In this document: piece by piece, positions 16,422 through 26,902 of the stretch
Position numbering within the stretch: position 1 is the first letter of the stretch
Layout: the number at the start of each line of letters is the position of its first letter
Assembly (NCBI RefSeq): GCF_013393325.1
Contig: NZ_QJRC01000095.1
Location: 62,001 to 126,000 of the forward strand
Length of the DNA: 64,000 bases
Source: Pseudomonas hunanensis
Lineage (GTDB): Bacteria; Pseudomonadota; Gammaproteobacteria; Pseudomonadales; Pseudomonadaceae
Direction of reading: 5' to 3'
Position numbers and translations under genes: made by a program
The notes under the pieces: generated by a model
What the model saw: the letters and a program-made list of their open reading frames with translations, nothing else
Database searches by the model: none
What the model was told of the DNA's origin: nothing

Positions 16422-17081
16422 CTACGCAGCCCCGTCCAACCCCATCTGCCAGAAATCCGCTTCCAGGCTGGACGCCTGGCCGAAAATCCCCACCAGCTCA
16501 GCAAACCGCTGCTCTGTCATGCTTCGCGCAGCCAGTTCATCCAGATGCTTGCGCGCGGCCGCCGCCACGCCTTGGTAGCCCTCCCCGGCATATTCGCCAA
16601 TCCACTCGCGGTACGGGTGGTTGCTCAAATCGCCGATGCGTTCGGCCAAGGTTCGGCCGATCTCGGCATAGCCGATCACGCAAGGTGCCAGTGCCACATG
16701 CAGCTCCAGCAGGTCGCCGGCGGCGCCGCAGTCCAGCACGTAACGGGTATACGCCACCGTCGCCTGGTGCTCTGGTGCGGCCTCGATATCAGCCTGAGTC
16801 AACCCCCAGCGCGCGCACAGGCGCACATGCAACTCGGTTTCGTCCAGGATCGCCGCCAGCCCGGCCTGCGCGGCACGGATGTCGGCCGGGCGGCGGCTTT
16901 TGTAGGCGGCCAGCGCCCAGGCGCGGGCGAACTGGATCAGAAACAGGTAATCCTGCACCAGGTAGGTTCGGAACGCTTGCTCGCTCAGCGTGCCCTCGCC
17001 CATCTGCCGCACGAAGTCATGGTCCACGTAGCGGTTCCACTGCGGCGCGGCAGCGGTCTTGAGGCGCTCGAAGATATCCAT
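16422..17081 (-). CDS. tenA: TenA, Cys-type aminopyrimidine aminohydrolase
   Basis: The 219-residue protein is a classical TenA. It has a catalytic Cys134 in LHVALAPCVIGYAEIG, matching Cys135 of Bacillus TenA, and a C-terminal Glu-containing segment (SSLEADFWQMG). TenA hydrolyses 4-amino-5-aminomethyl-2-methylpyrimidine to HMP for thiamine salvage in the cytoplasm. I start it at ATG 17081, where GGAGGG sits nine bases upstream. A GTG at 17087 overlaps the upstream stop codon but is too close to that site. It is the second gene behind a TPP riboswitch, so it should be expressed when thiamine pyrophosphate is scarce. Confidence 0.88.
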   Translation of the reverse strand: MDIFERLKTAAAPQWNRYVDHDFVRQMGEGTLSEQAFRTYLVQDYLFLIQFARAWALAAYKSRRPADIRAAQAGLAAILDETELHVRLCARWGLTQADIEAAPEHQATVAYTRYVLDCGAAGDLLELHVALAPCVIGYAEIGRTLAERIGDLSNHPYREWIGEYAGEGYQGVAAAARKHLDELAARSMTEQRFAELVGIFGQASSLEADFWQMGLDGAA

Positions 17082-17083
17082 GC

Positions 17084-17731
17084 TCACTGGCCCTCCGGGT
17101 AGACGGCATCGAAGAAGGCCAGCTCCAACGCTACCGTGCGCTGGTAGAAGTCACTTGCCAGCGCGGCCTGTTGCGGGCCGACGCGGTCCAGCTCGGCCTG
17201 CAGGAAGGCGACGAAGTCCTGGAATGCCGGGTTGTCGTGCAGGGTGATCCACTCGGCATGGACGAAGTTTTCCGGCATCGGTTTCGGTGCCTTCAGCGCC
17301 CAATCCAGGTACAGGCCTTCGGCAACGTTGAGCACCGCCAGGGCCGCTGCGTAGGACCGGGTGGCTGCCGCTTCGCGCATGATCGCCTTGAAACCTGCGG
17401 TAGGCGCGGTATCGGCTGGTTCATCGCGTTGCGCCGGGCTGACATCCAGGGCCTCGAAGGCGCGCAGGAAGTACGTGTTCTCGTCGCTTGAGATCATCCC
17501 GGCGAAGCGGCCGAAACGCAGGCGGGCCTCGAACGTGTCGGCGGTGGCGATGGCCGCGCCCAGCAGGGTCAGGAAGCTGTCAAGAAAGCGGTGGTCCTGT
17601 ACCAGGTAGTTGACCATGATCGGGTCCGGCAGGCTGCCGTCGCACAATTGGGTCACGAAACGGTGGCCAACGGCTGCCGACCAGGTCGGCTCGTTCTGGC
17701 GGTGCAGGGACTGGCTGAAACGTTCGGTCAT
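17084..17731 (-). CDS. TenA_E-type protein lacking the catalytic Cys
   Basis: This 215-residue TenA-family protein is paralogous to its downstream neighbour but has Ala-Glu (VLNVAEGLYLDWAL) where TenA has its catalytic Cys. It therefore belongs to the Cys-less TenA_E group, which acts on thiamine pyrimidine breakdown products, including aminopyrimidine and its N-formyl form. ATG 17731 has AAGGA upstream; longer frames run into the leader and are not used. It is the first gene after the TPP riboswitch and abuts the Cys-type tenA, so the two probably carry out sequential or complementary salvage steps. The exact substrate split is unproven. Confidence 0.83.
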   Translation of the reverse strand: MTERFSQSLHRQNEPTWSAAVGHRFVTQLCDGSLPDPIMVNYLVQDHRFLDSFLTLLGAAIATADTFEARLRFGRFAGMISSDENTYFLRAFEALDVSPAQRDEPADTAPTAGFKAIMREAAATRSYAAALAVLNVAEGLYLDWALKAPKPMPENFVHAEWITLHDNPAFQDFVAFLQAELDRVGPQQAALASDFYQRTVALELAFFDAVYPEGQ

Positions 17732-17820
17732 GTTGCTGTCCTTGATGAGGGTGACAGCGAGACCTTGGCAGTTGACATGGACTGGGCCTCGCAGTGAGGC
17801 CGGCAAAAAGGCAGGTTACA

Positions 17821-17920
17821 AGCCCCATCCCTTCGCCGGCATGATCCGGATCAGGTTCGAAGGGTCACCGCGCTGCAGTGTTCAGCGGTTTCTCAGCCCA
17901 TTGCCGGGCTCCCCTTGGTG
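17821..17920 (-). ncRNA. TPP riboswitch (THI element)
   Basis: On the minus strand the sequence has the conserved ACCAAGGGGAGCC start, the CTGAGA box (plus-strand 17891-17896), and the ACCTGATCCGGATCATGCCG helix followed by GCGAAGGGA. These are the diagnostic parts of the thiamine pyrophosphate aptamer. It precedes the two tenA genes by about 90 bases and should reduce their expression when TPP is plentiful. Confidence 0.95.
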
Positions 17921-17927
17921 GCGAACA

Positions 17928-17956
17928 GGTATACCCCAGTGCGTCGGGGCTGTCAC
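17928..17956 (-). promoter_or_regulatory. Sigma-70-type promoter for the riboswitch and tenA genes
   Basis: The minus strand has GTGACA (17951-17956), an exact 17-base spacer and TATACC (17928-17933). Transcription would begin just before the TPP aptamer, which is the expected geometry. Confidence 0.6.
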
Positions 17957-18090
17957 GCCCCGATCCACCCAGTGAGTGGGCATTGGGTCACCCGCTTTTG
18001 GGGACTTAGGCCCATTCTTGACGCGCCATTATTTAGCGCACCCTAGGCGCCGCAAGGTTTTGTATGACAAAGCATTACTGAAATACCTGT

Positions 18091-18106
18091 TGGCACAGCC
18101 GTTGCT
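18091..18106 (+). promoter_or_regulatory. Sigma-54 promoter for the multicopper oxidase gene
   Basis: TGGCACAGCCGTTGCT matches the RpoN -24/-12 consensus TGGCAC(A/G)-N4-TTGCW, with ten bases between the GG and GC pairs. It lies 71 bases upstream of the oxidase start codon. A sigma-54-dependent activator would therefore be required. Confidence 0.75.
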
Positions 18107-18176
18107 CAGGCCCAAAGACCAGGCAAAACGCCATTGATGGCCCTCAGCCATACAGCCGTGAGCGAGGCATAAGGCA

Positions 18177-21572
<3,396 letters not shown>

Positions 21573-21586
21573 CCGACGCGTGAAAC

Positions 21587-21605
21587 GGGGCCGCTGTGCG
21601 GCCCC
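21587..21605 (+). other. Intercistronic stem-loop after the oxidase gene
   Basis: GGGGCCGC pairs perfectly with GCGGCCCC around a 3-base loop, 15 bases past the oxidase stop codon and 29 bases before the Sco gene. With no T-run it may be a partial terminator or an mRNA stabiliser that sets the ratio of the two products. Confidence 0.6.
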
Positions 21606-21633
21606 ACTTCAACCAAGCAACGAGGATCGCATC

Positions 21634-22617
21634 ATGCACGGCTCATGGCGTTTCCTGCTGGTACTCGCGCTGTTCGCCGCCAGCATTCCATTTTGGCCAC
21701 TGCAGCCGCCACAACCGGTAGCTGAAGAAGCCGCCACGCCCTGGGGTGCCAGCTATTTCCCCAACATACCCCTGCTGACCCAGGACGGCGAAAAAGTGCA
21801 TTTCTTCGACGACCTGATCAAGGACAAGGTGGTCGCCATCAACTTCATCTTCACCGGCTGTTCCGATTCCTGCCCGGTGGAAACCGCCCGCCTGCGGCAG
21901 GTACAGAAAATCCTCGGTGACCGTGTCGGCAAGGATATCTTCCTCTATTCCATCAGCATCGACCCCTACAACGACACCCCCGCCACCCTCAAACGCTATG
22001 CCGAAAAGTTCGGCATAGGCCCTGGCTGGACGCTGCTGACCGGCGAACCCGACGATATCGAGCAACTGCGCCGCAGCCTGGGGCTGTGGATCGATGGCCT
22101 GGAAAACGGCCGCTCCAAAGACCACAACCTGAGCTTGATCATCGGTAACCAGGCCACTGGCCGCTGGATGAAGGCTTCGCCCTTCGAAAGCCCGTATATC
22201 CTCGCCGACCGTCTGGGCAACAGCCTGCACAACTGGAAGCAGGCCAGCGCCCTGGCCAATGACTATGCCCAGGCCCCGCAGGTGCGTCCGCCCAGCAGTG
22301 GCGAGCAGATCTTCCGCACCCGCTGCTCGTCCTGCCACACCTTGGGCAACATCGAGCCAGGCCAGCCAGGCATCGGCCCCGACCTGCTGGGCGTGACGCG
22401 TCAGCGTGACGCCAACTGGCTGACCCGCTGGCTGAAGGAGCCCGACCAGATGCTGGCCGAGAAAGACCCGCTGGCCATGCTGCTGTATGAGCAATACAAC
22501 CGCTTGGCCATGCCCAACATGCGCCTCGGCGATGCCGAAGTCAGCGCATTGATGAGCTACATCGAAGAAGAAACCGCACGTCTGCAGACACCCGTGGCGA
22601 ATAGGGAAAACCCCTAA
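21634..22617 (+). CDS. Sco1/SenC copper chaperone fused to cytochrome c
   Basis: The 327-residue product has an N-terminal membrane anchor (about residues 5-22), then a thioredoxin-like Sco domain with FTGCSDSCPVE, the Cx3C copper-binding motif. The partner His of Sco proteins is likely in KDHNLSLIIGN. A C-terminal class I cytochrome c domain follows, with CSSCH for covalent haem and a later Met (LAMPNMRLGD) as axial ligand. Sco proteins deliver copper to copper enzymes or keep their thiols reduced. ATG 21634 follows GAGGA. Coming right after the multicopper oxidase, it probably helps load that enzyme or passes electrons from it. The fusion is known in some bacteria, but its partner here is inferred. 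Confidence 0.86.
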   Translation: MHGSWRFLLVLALFAASIPFWPLQPPQPVAEEAATPWGASYFPNIPLLTQDGEKVHFFDDLIKDKVVAINFIFTGCSDSCPVETARLRQVQKILGDRVGKDIFLYSISIDPYNDTPATLKRYAEKFGIGPGWTLLTGEPDDIEQLRRSLGLWIDGLENGRSKDHNLSLIIGNQATGRWMKASPFESPYILADRLGNSLHNWKQASALANDYAQAPQVRPPSSGEQIFRTRCSSCHTLGNIEPGQPGIGPDLLGVTRQRDANWLTRWLKEPDQMLAEKDPLAMLLYEQYNRLAMPNMRLGDAEVSALMSYIEEETARLQTPVANRENP

Positions 22618-22698
22618 AGGCGATTGGCCATCAGTCATTAGGTTGTCATCTTACTGTCGTATTTTCCGAACATCACCCAGGGTCGGGAACTATCAGCA

Positions 22699-25026
22699 GT
22701 GATACGCCGTTCGCTTTCCTCTTCCAGCCTTTTGCGGCTGCTGATCCTGATGCTCTGTGCAGCGACCCTGGCCTTTCTCTGGGGGTTGCACGTTACGCAG
22801 AAAGCCGCCGCCCGCCAGGATGCGTTGTCGGCCAAGGCCGCCGAACACCTGAACCTGGCCAGTATTGTCGGCGAAAGCCTGCGCCAGCTGGTTGACCGTG
22901 CCCAAGCGGTGGGCCGGGTTACCCAGGACGACATGAAAGTGCTGCGTCAAGGTAACTTCAGCCTGGCGCGTATCCTGGCTGAAGACCCGGTGTTCAAGCG
23001 CATGAGCCTGTACGATCGGCAAGGCCGGCTGCTGTCGGCCAGCCATGCCGACGAGGTCGCCGAGTTACCTGCCGATTGGTTGCGCCAGTTGCGGCGCCAT
23101 GCAGGTCGCTACGGTTTCAAACCCTTCCTGCCAAGCATTCAGCCCCCCGGCCAACCCACCGCCCTGCCCACTTGGCGCTTGCCCTTTCTGCTGCCGCTGA
23201 CCGACCCGGCCGGCCGAGAAATCGACAACATCCTGGTCGTGCAACTGGATATTGGCTACCTGGCAGTGCTGTTCCAGCATATCGACCTGGGCAGCAGCGG
23301 CCTGGTGCGCCTGCTGCAGGAAGACGGCCTGGAGCGGCTGCGCATCGATACCAGCGGCGTGGTGGTGGCTGGCGATTCATTGCAGCCCGAGCTGCCTGGC
23401 ACTGACACTGAAGCGGGCATGATGACCCAGTACGTGGCGGGCGACGCTTACCAAAGCCTGTACCGCCATGTACCTGAGCGCGGCTTCAGTGTGGTGGTCA
23501 GCCAGCGCCAGGATGAAATCCTCGCCCCCTCGGCGCTGGCCTATTCCCGGCAGTTCTGGTTGAACCTGAGCATGACACTGATGATTCTTGCCAGCCTGCT
23601 ATGGACCTTGCGCCTGCTGCGTAAACGCCAGGAGGCATTCGATGCGCTGGAACATGCCCAGCAGGTCAACCAGCAACTGATCGGGCGCCTCGAGGACGAA
23701 CACCGGCGCAGCAGCCATGCCGCCGCCACCGACCACCTGAGTGGCCTGCACAACCGCCGCCAGTTCGTCGAGGTGGCCGGCCAGGCGCTGACGCGACAGC
23801 GTGGCAAGCGCCGGCTGATGGCGATCCTGTTCATCGACATGGACCGCTTCAAGTCGATCAACGATTCGCTGGGGCACAAGATTGGCGACCTGCTGCTACA
23901 AGCTGTGGCCGGGCGCATTCAGCGGCTGCTGGAACCCGGTGACGAGGCTTCGCGCTTTGGCGGCGACGAATTCGTAGTGCTGTTGGCCGGCGAGCGCAGC
24001 GAAGAGCAGATCAACGCCTGGGTTCGCGAACTGGTACAAAAACTGTCAGCCACTTACGCCCTGGATGGTCAGGAGGTCAACACCAGCCCAAGCGTTGGGG
24101 TGAGCATTTGCCCACGCGATGGCCAGGATATCGACAGCCTTATCCGCAGCGCCGACGCCGCGATGTATTCGGCCAAGCAGGCCGGGCGTGCGCAATACCG
24201 CTTCTTCGACCCTTCGCTGAACCTGGCCGACATCCAGGCCTTCACCCTCGAGCAGGCATTCGGCAGTGCCCTGGCCGAACGTCAGTTCGTGCTGCACTAC
24301 CAGCCACAGATTCGCCTCGACACCCAGCAGGTATTGGGCTACGAAGCCCTTGTGCGCTGGGACCACCCAGAGTTCGGCTTGCTGTACCCGGACCGCTTCA
24401 TCGACCTGGCCGAGCGCAGTGGTTTCATCGTCGAACTGGGCTGGGAGGTGCTGCGCCTGGCCTGTGAAGCGTTGTCGAGCTGGGATGCCCAGGGCCGGGA
24501 AACTCGGCTGGCAGTCAATGTATCCGCGCTGCAGTTGCGCCAAGGCGACTTCGCTGCCCGCCTGCTGAGCCAATTGCAGCATCACGGCATCGCGCCACAG
24601 CAGTTGGAGCTGGAAATTACCGAAACCACCATCCTCGACCCCGAAGGCACGGCGGTGACCCATCTGCACACCCTGCGCGGTGCGGGCCTGGGCATCAGCC
24701 TGGACGATTTCGGCCGCGGTTACGCTGGTTTTGCCCACCTGCACTCGCTGCCGCTAAGCAAGCTGAAGATCGACCGGTCGCTGATTGCGGCACTGTCCAA
24801 CAGCCATGACGACAGCCCTATCGTGTCCTCCACCATCATCCTGGCCAAACGCCTGGGCCTGGAAGTGGTGGCCGAGGGTGTCGAAACCCGTGAGCAGGTG
24901 GTGTACCTGAAGCTTGCCGGCTGCGATATCGCCCAGGGCTATCACTTCAGCCGACCGCTGTCGCCGGCACAGTTATGCGATTACCCGCCCTTCAACGGCG
25001 TCGAGGACAAGGCATGCGTGTACTGA
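22699..25026 (+). CDS. Membrane GGDEF-EAL c-di-GMP enzyme
   Basis: The 775-residue protein has a membrane helix near residues 10-28, a periplasmic sensor region to about residue 280, a second helix (about 283-305), then GGDEF and EAL domains. GGDEF is intact at residues 421-425, but the usual I-site RxxD reads EPGD, so product inhibition may be lost. EAL at 549-551 and the other phosphodiesterase blocks (ELEITET, LDDFGRG, LKIDRS, AEGVE, QGYHFS) are intact, so it could both make and break c-di-GMP. The start is GTG 22699 with a weak ribosome-binding site. Its 3' end overlaps the next gene by 13 bases, strongly suggesting a functional pair with that binding protein. Confidence 0.88.
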   Translation: MIRRSLSSSSLLRLLILMLCAATLAFLWGLHVTQKAAARQDALSAKAAEHLNLASIVGESLRQLVDRAQAVGRVTQDDMKVLRQGNFSLARILAEDPVFKRMSLYDRQGRLLSASHADEVAELPADWLRQLRRHAGRYGFKPFLPSIQPPGQPTALPTWRLPFLLPLTDPAGREIDNILVVQLDIGYLAVLFQHIDLGSSGLVRLLQEDGLERLRIDTSGVVVAGDSLQPELPGTDTEAGMMTQYVAGDAYQSLYRHVPERGFSVVVSQRQDEILAPSALAYSRQFWLNLSMTLMILASLLWTLRLLRKRQEAFDALEHAQQVNQQLIGRLEDEHRRSSHAAATDHLSGLHNRRQFVEVAGQALTRQRGKRRLMAILFIDMDRFKSINDSLGHKIGDLLLQAVAGRIQRLLEPGDEASRFGGDEFVVLLAGERSEEQINAWVRELVQKLSATYALDGQEVNTSPSVGVSICPRDGQDIDSLIRSADAAMYSAKQAGRAQYRFFDPSLNLADIQAFTLEQAFGSALAERQFVLHYQPQIRLDTQQVLGYEALVRWDHPEFGLLYPDRFIDLAERSGFIVELGWEVLRLACEALSSWDAQGRETRLAVNVSALQLRQGDFAARLLSQLQHHGIAPQQLELEITETTILDPEGTAVTHLHTLRGAGLGISLDDFGRGYAGFAHLHSLPLSKLKIDRSLIAALSNSHDDSPIVSSTIILAKRLGLEVVAEGVETREQVVYLKLAGCDIAQGYHFSRPLSPAQLCDYPPFNGVEDKACVY

Positions 25027-25886
25027 AAACACTGGTATGCCTGATGGCGCTCAACCTGTCAGCCAATGTCGCGTTGGCCGATTGCACCCCGCACAGCCTG
25101 CGCCTGGCCGTTATCCCGATCAAAAGCGCCGAAGACATGACTCGTGAGCACCAGCCACTGTTGCAGCGCCTGAGTCAGGCTGCTGGGGTGCCGGTGGAAC
25201 TGGTGATCGCGGCCTCCTACGAAAGCGTGGTGGATGCCATTGTGTCGGGGGGCGCGGACATCGCCCGGCTCGGCCCGGCTTCGTATGTGCTGGCACACCG
25301 TCGCGACCCGCGTATCGAGCCGTTTGCCACCTTTACCTTGAGTGCCGGCCCGTACACTCCGGCGGGCAACCATTATCAGGCACTGCTGTTGACCCGTGAC
25401 GACACGCCAGAAGACATCGAGGCCCTACGGGGCAAGCGTGTGGCCCTGACCGACCCGGCTAGCACTTCGGGCAGCCTGGTGCCCAGCGTCGAATTCGCCG
25501 CCCGGGTAGGCATGCCCTTGTCGCGGTTCTTTGGCGCATTGGTGTATGCCGGTAATCACGACAAGGCATTGGAAGCCCTGCTGGAGGGCCGAGTGGATGC
25601 GGCGTTCGTTGCCAGCGAGCGCACCGATGCCTATCTGGCCCGGCACGCCATGGCGCCGACACGGCTCAAGGCACTGTGGCGCTCGCGGCCGATCTACTAC
25701 GACCCATACGTGTTCAGTGCCAGCCTGTGCCCGGCGCTGAGGGCGCGTATTCGCCACGCCATGCTCGAAGACCCGCAGGCCCTGGCGGCGTTCGTGCAAT
25801 CGCAGGATGCCAGTGGGCTGGTGCCAGTCAGCCAAGCCGAATATGCGCCGCTGCAGCGGATGATGGATGCCGCGCTGCCGCGCTGA
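25014..25886 (+). CDS. PhnD-like periplasmic binding protein
   Basis: The 290-residue protein has a Sec signal peptide ending near ANVALA and the phosphate/phosphonate/phosphite-binding family signature DPASTSGSLVPS, a ligand-contacting loop in PhnD. No permease or ATPase gene is adjacent. Instead its start lies inside the end of the GGDEF-EAL gene, which has a large periplasmic domain. This resembles Vibrio NspS-MbaA, where a binding protein reports ligand to a membrane GGDEF-EAL enzyme. I infer a sensory role. The ligand could be a phosphonate, phosphite or another oxyanion. Confidence 0.82.
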   Translation: MRVLKTLVCLMALNLSANVALADCTPHSLRLAVIPIKSAEDMTREHQPLLQRLSQAAGVPVELVIAASYESVVDAIVSGGADIARLGPASYVLAHRRDPRIEPFATFTLSAGPYTPAGNHYQALLLTRDDTPEDIEALRGKRVALTDPASTSGSLVPSVEFAARVGMPLSRFFGALVYAGNHDKALEALLEGRVDAAFVASERTDAYLARHAMAPTRLKALWRSRPIYYDPYVFSASLCPALRARIRHAMLEDPQALAAFVQSQDASGLVPVSQAEYAPLQRMMDAALPR

Positions 25887-25951
25887 CCCTGGCATGCAAT
25901 ATCCCTTGATACGCGTTATGGTGTGCTCCATTACCCATCGACACCCGCACC

Positions 25952-26902
25952 ATGACCGATATCGAGCGCTACCTTCGCGCCGCCACCCGTGACAACACCC
26001 GGCGCAGCTACCAGGCCGCCATCGAGCACTTCGAAAGCCACTGGGGCGGTTTTCTCCCGGCCACCGCCGAGAGCATCGCCCGCTACCTGGTTGACCACGC
26101 CGACCAGCATGCGTTCAGCACCCTGCGCCAACGCCTGGCCGCGCTCAGCCAATGGCACGTCGCCCAAGGCTTCCCCGACCCAACCAAGGCGCCGCTGGTG
26201 CGTCAGGTGCTGCGCGGCATCCGCACCCTGCACCCGACACCCCCCAAACAGGCTGCCCCGCTGTTGCTGCAACATTTGCAAACCGCCGTGACGTGTTTTG
26301 AAGAAGAAGCCCGCCAGGCCCGTGAACACCACGACCTGGCCGCCCTGCGCCGGGCACGTCGTGACAGCGCGTTGCTGTTGCTGGGGTTCTGGCGCGGTTT
26401 TCGCGGTGATGAACTGGCACGCCTGCGCATCGAGCACATCCAGGCCGAGGCCGGTGTCGGCATCACGCTGTTCCTGCCACGCAGCAAGGGCGACCGCGAA
26501 GCCTTGGGTGTGCAACATCGTACCCCTGCCCTCAAAGCCTTGTGCCCGGTCACGGCCTACCTGCAATGGCTGGAAGTCGCCGGCATTGCCCATGGGCCGG
26601 TGTTTCGCAAGCTCGACCGCTGGGGCAACCTTGGCGACAGCGCGCTCAACAGCAACAGCCTGGTCGGCCTGCTGCGGCGCATGCTGGAGCGTGCCGGGGT
26701 ACCGGCGGCGCTGTATACCGGCCACTCGCTGCGGCGTGGCTTCGCCACTTGGGCAACCGCCAATGGCTGGGAATTGAAGTCGTTGATGAGCTACGTGGGC
26801 TGGAAAGACGCCAAGTCGGCGCTGCGCTACATCGACGCGGCGCAGCGCTTTGGCGAACTGGCCGTGCTACCGACCAGTCAGGCGCAACGGCTTATTCCTT
26901 GA
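25952..26902 (+). CDS. Lone tyrosine recombinase
   Basis: The 316-residue protein is a site-specific recombinase with a SAM-like N-terminal core-binding domain (about residues 5-95) and a catalytic domain. Active-site residues can be placed as Arg151 (GFRGDEL), Lys179, His258 and Arg261 (GHSLRRG), Trp284 and Tyr293. Trp where many members have the second His is an accepted variant. No excisionase, att repeats, integron attI or phage genes flank it, so it is not an obvious island integrase. It overlaps the convergent SDR/SMP-30 gene by 11 bases. No good Shine-Dalgarno is seen. Its biological target is unknown. Confidence 0.85.
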   Translation: MTDIERYLRAATRDNTRRSYQAAIEHFESHWGGFLPATAESIARYLVDHADQHAFSTLRQRLAALSQWHVAQGFPDPTKAPLVRQVLRGIRTLHPTPPKQAAPLLLQHLQTAVTCFEEEARQAREHHDLAALRRARRDSALLLLGFWRGFRGDELARLRIEHIQAEAGVGITLFLPRSKGDREALGVQHRTPALKALCPVTAYLQWLEVAGIAHGPVFRKLDRWGNLGDSALNSNSLVGLLRRMLERAGVPAALYTGHSLRRGFATWATANGWELKSLMSYVGWKDAKSALRYIDAAQRFGELAVLPTSQAQRLIP

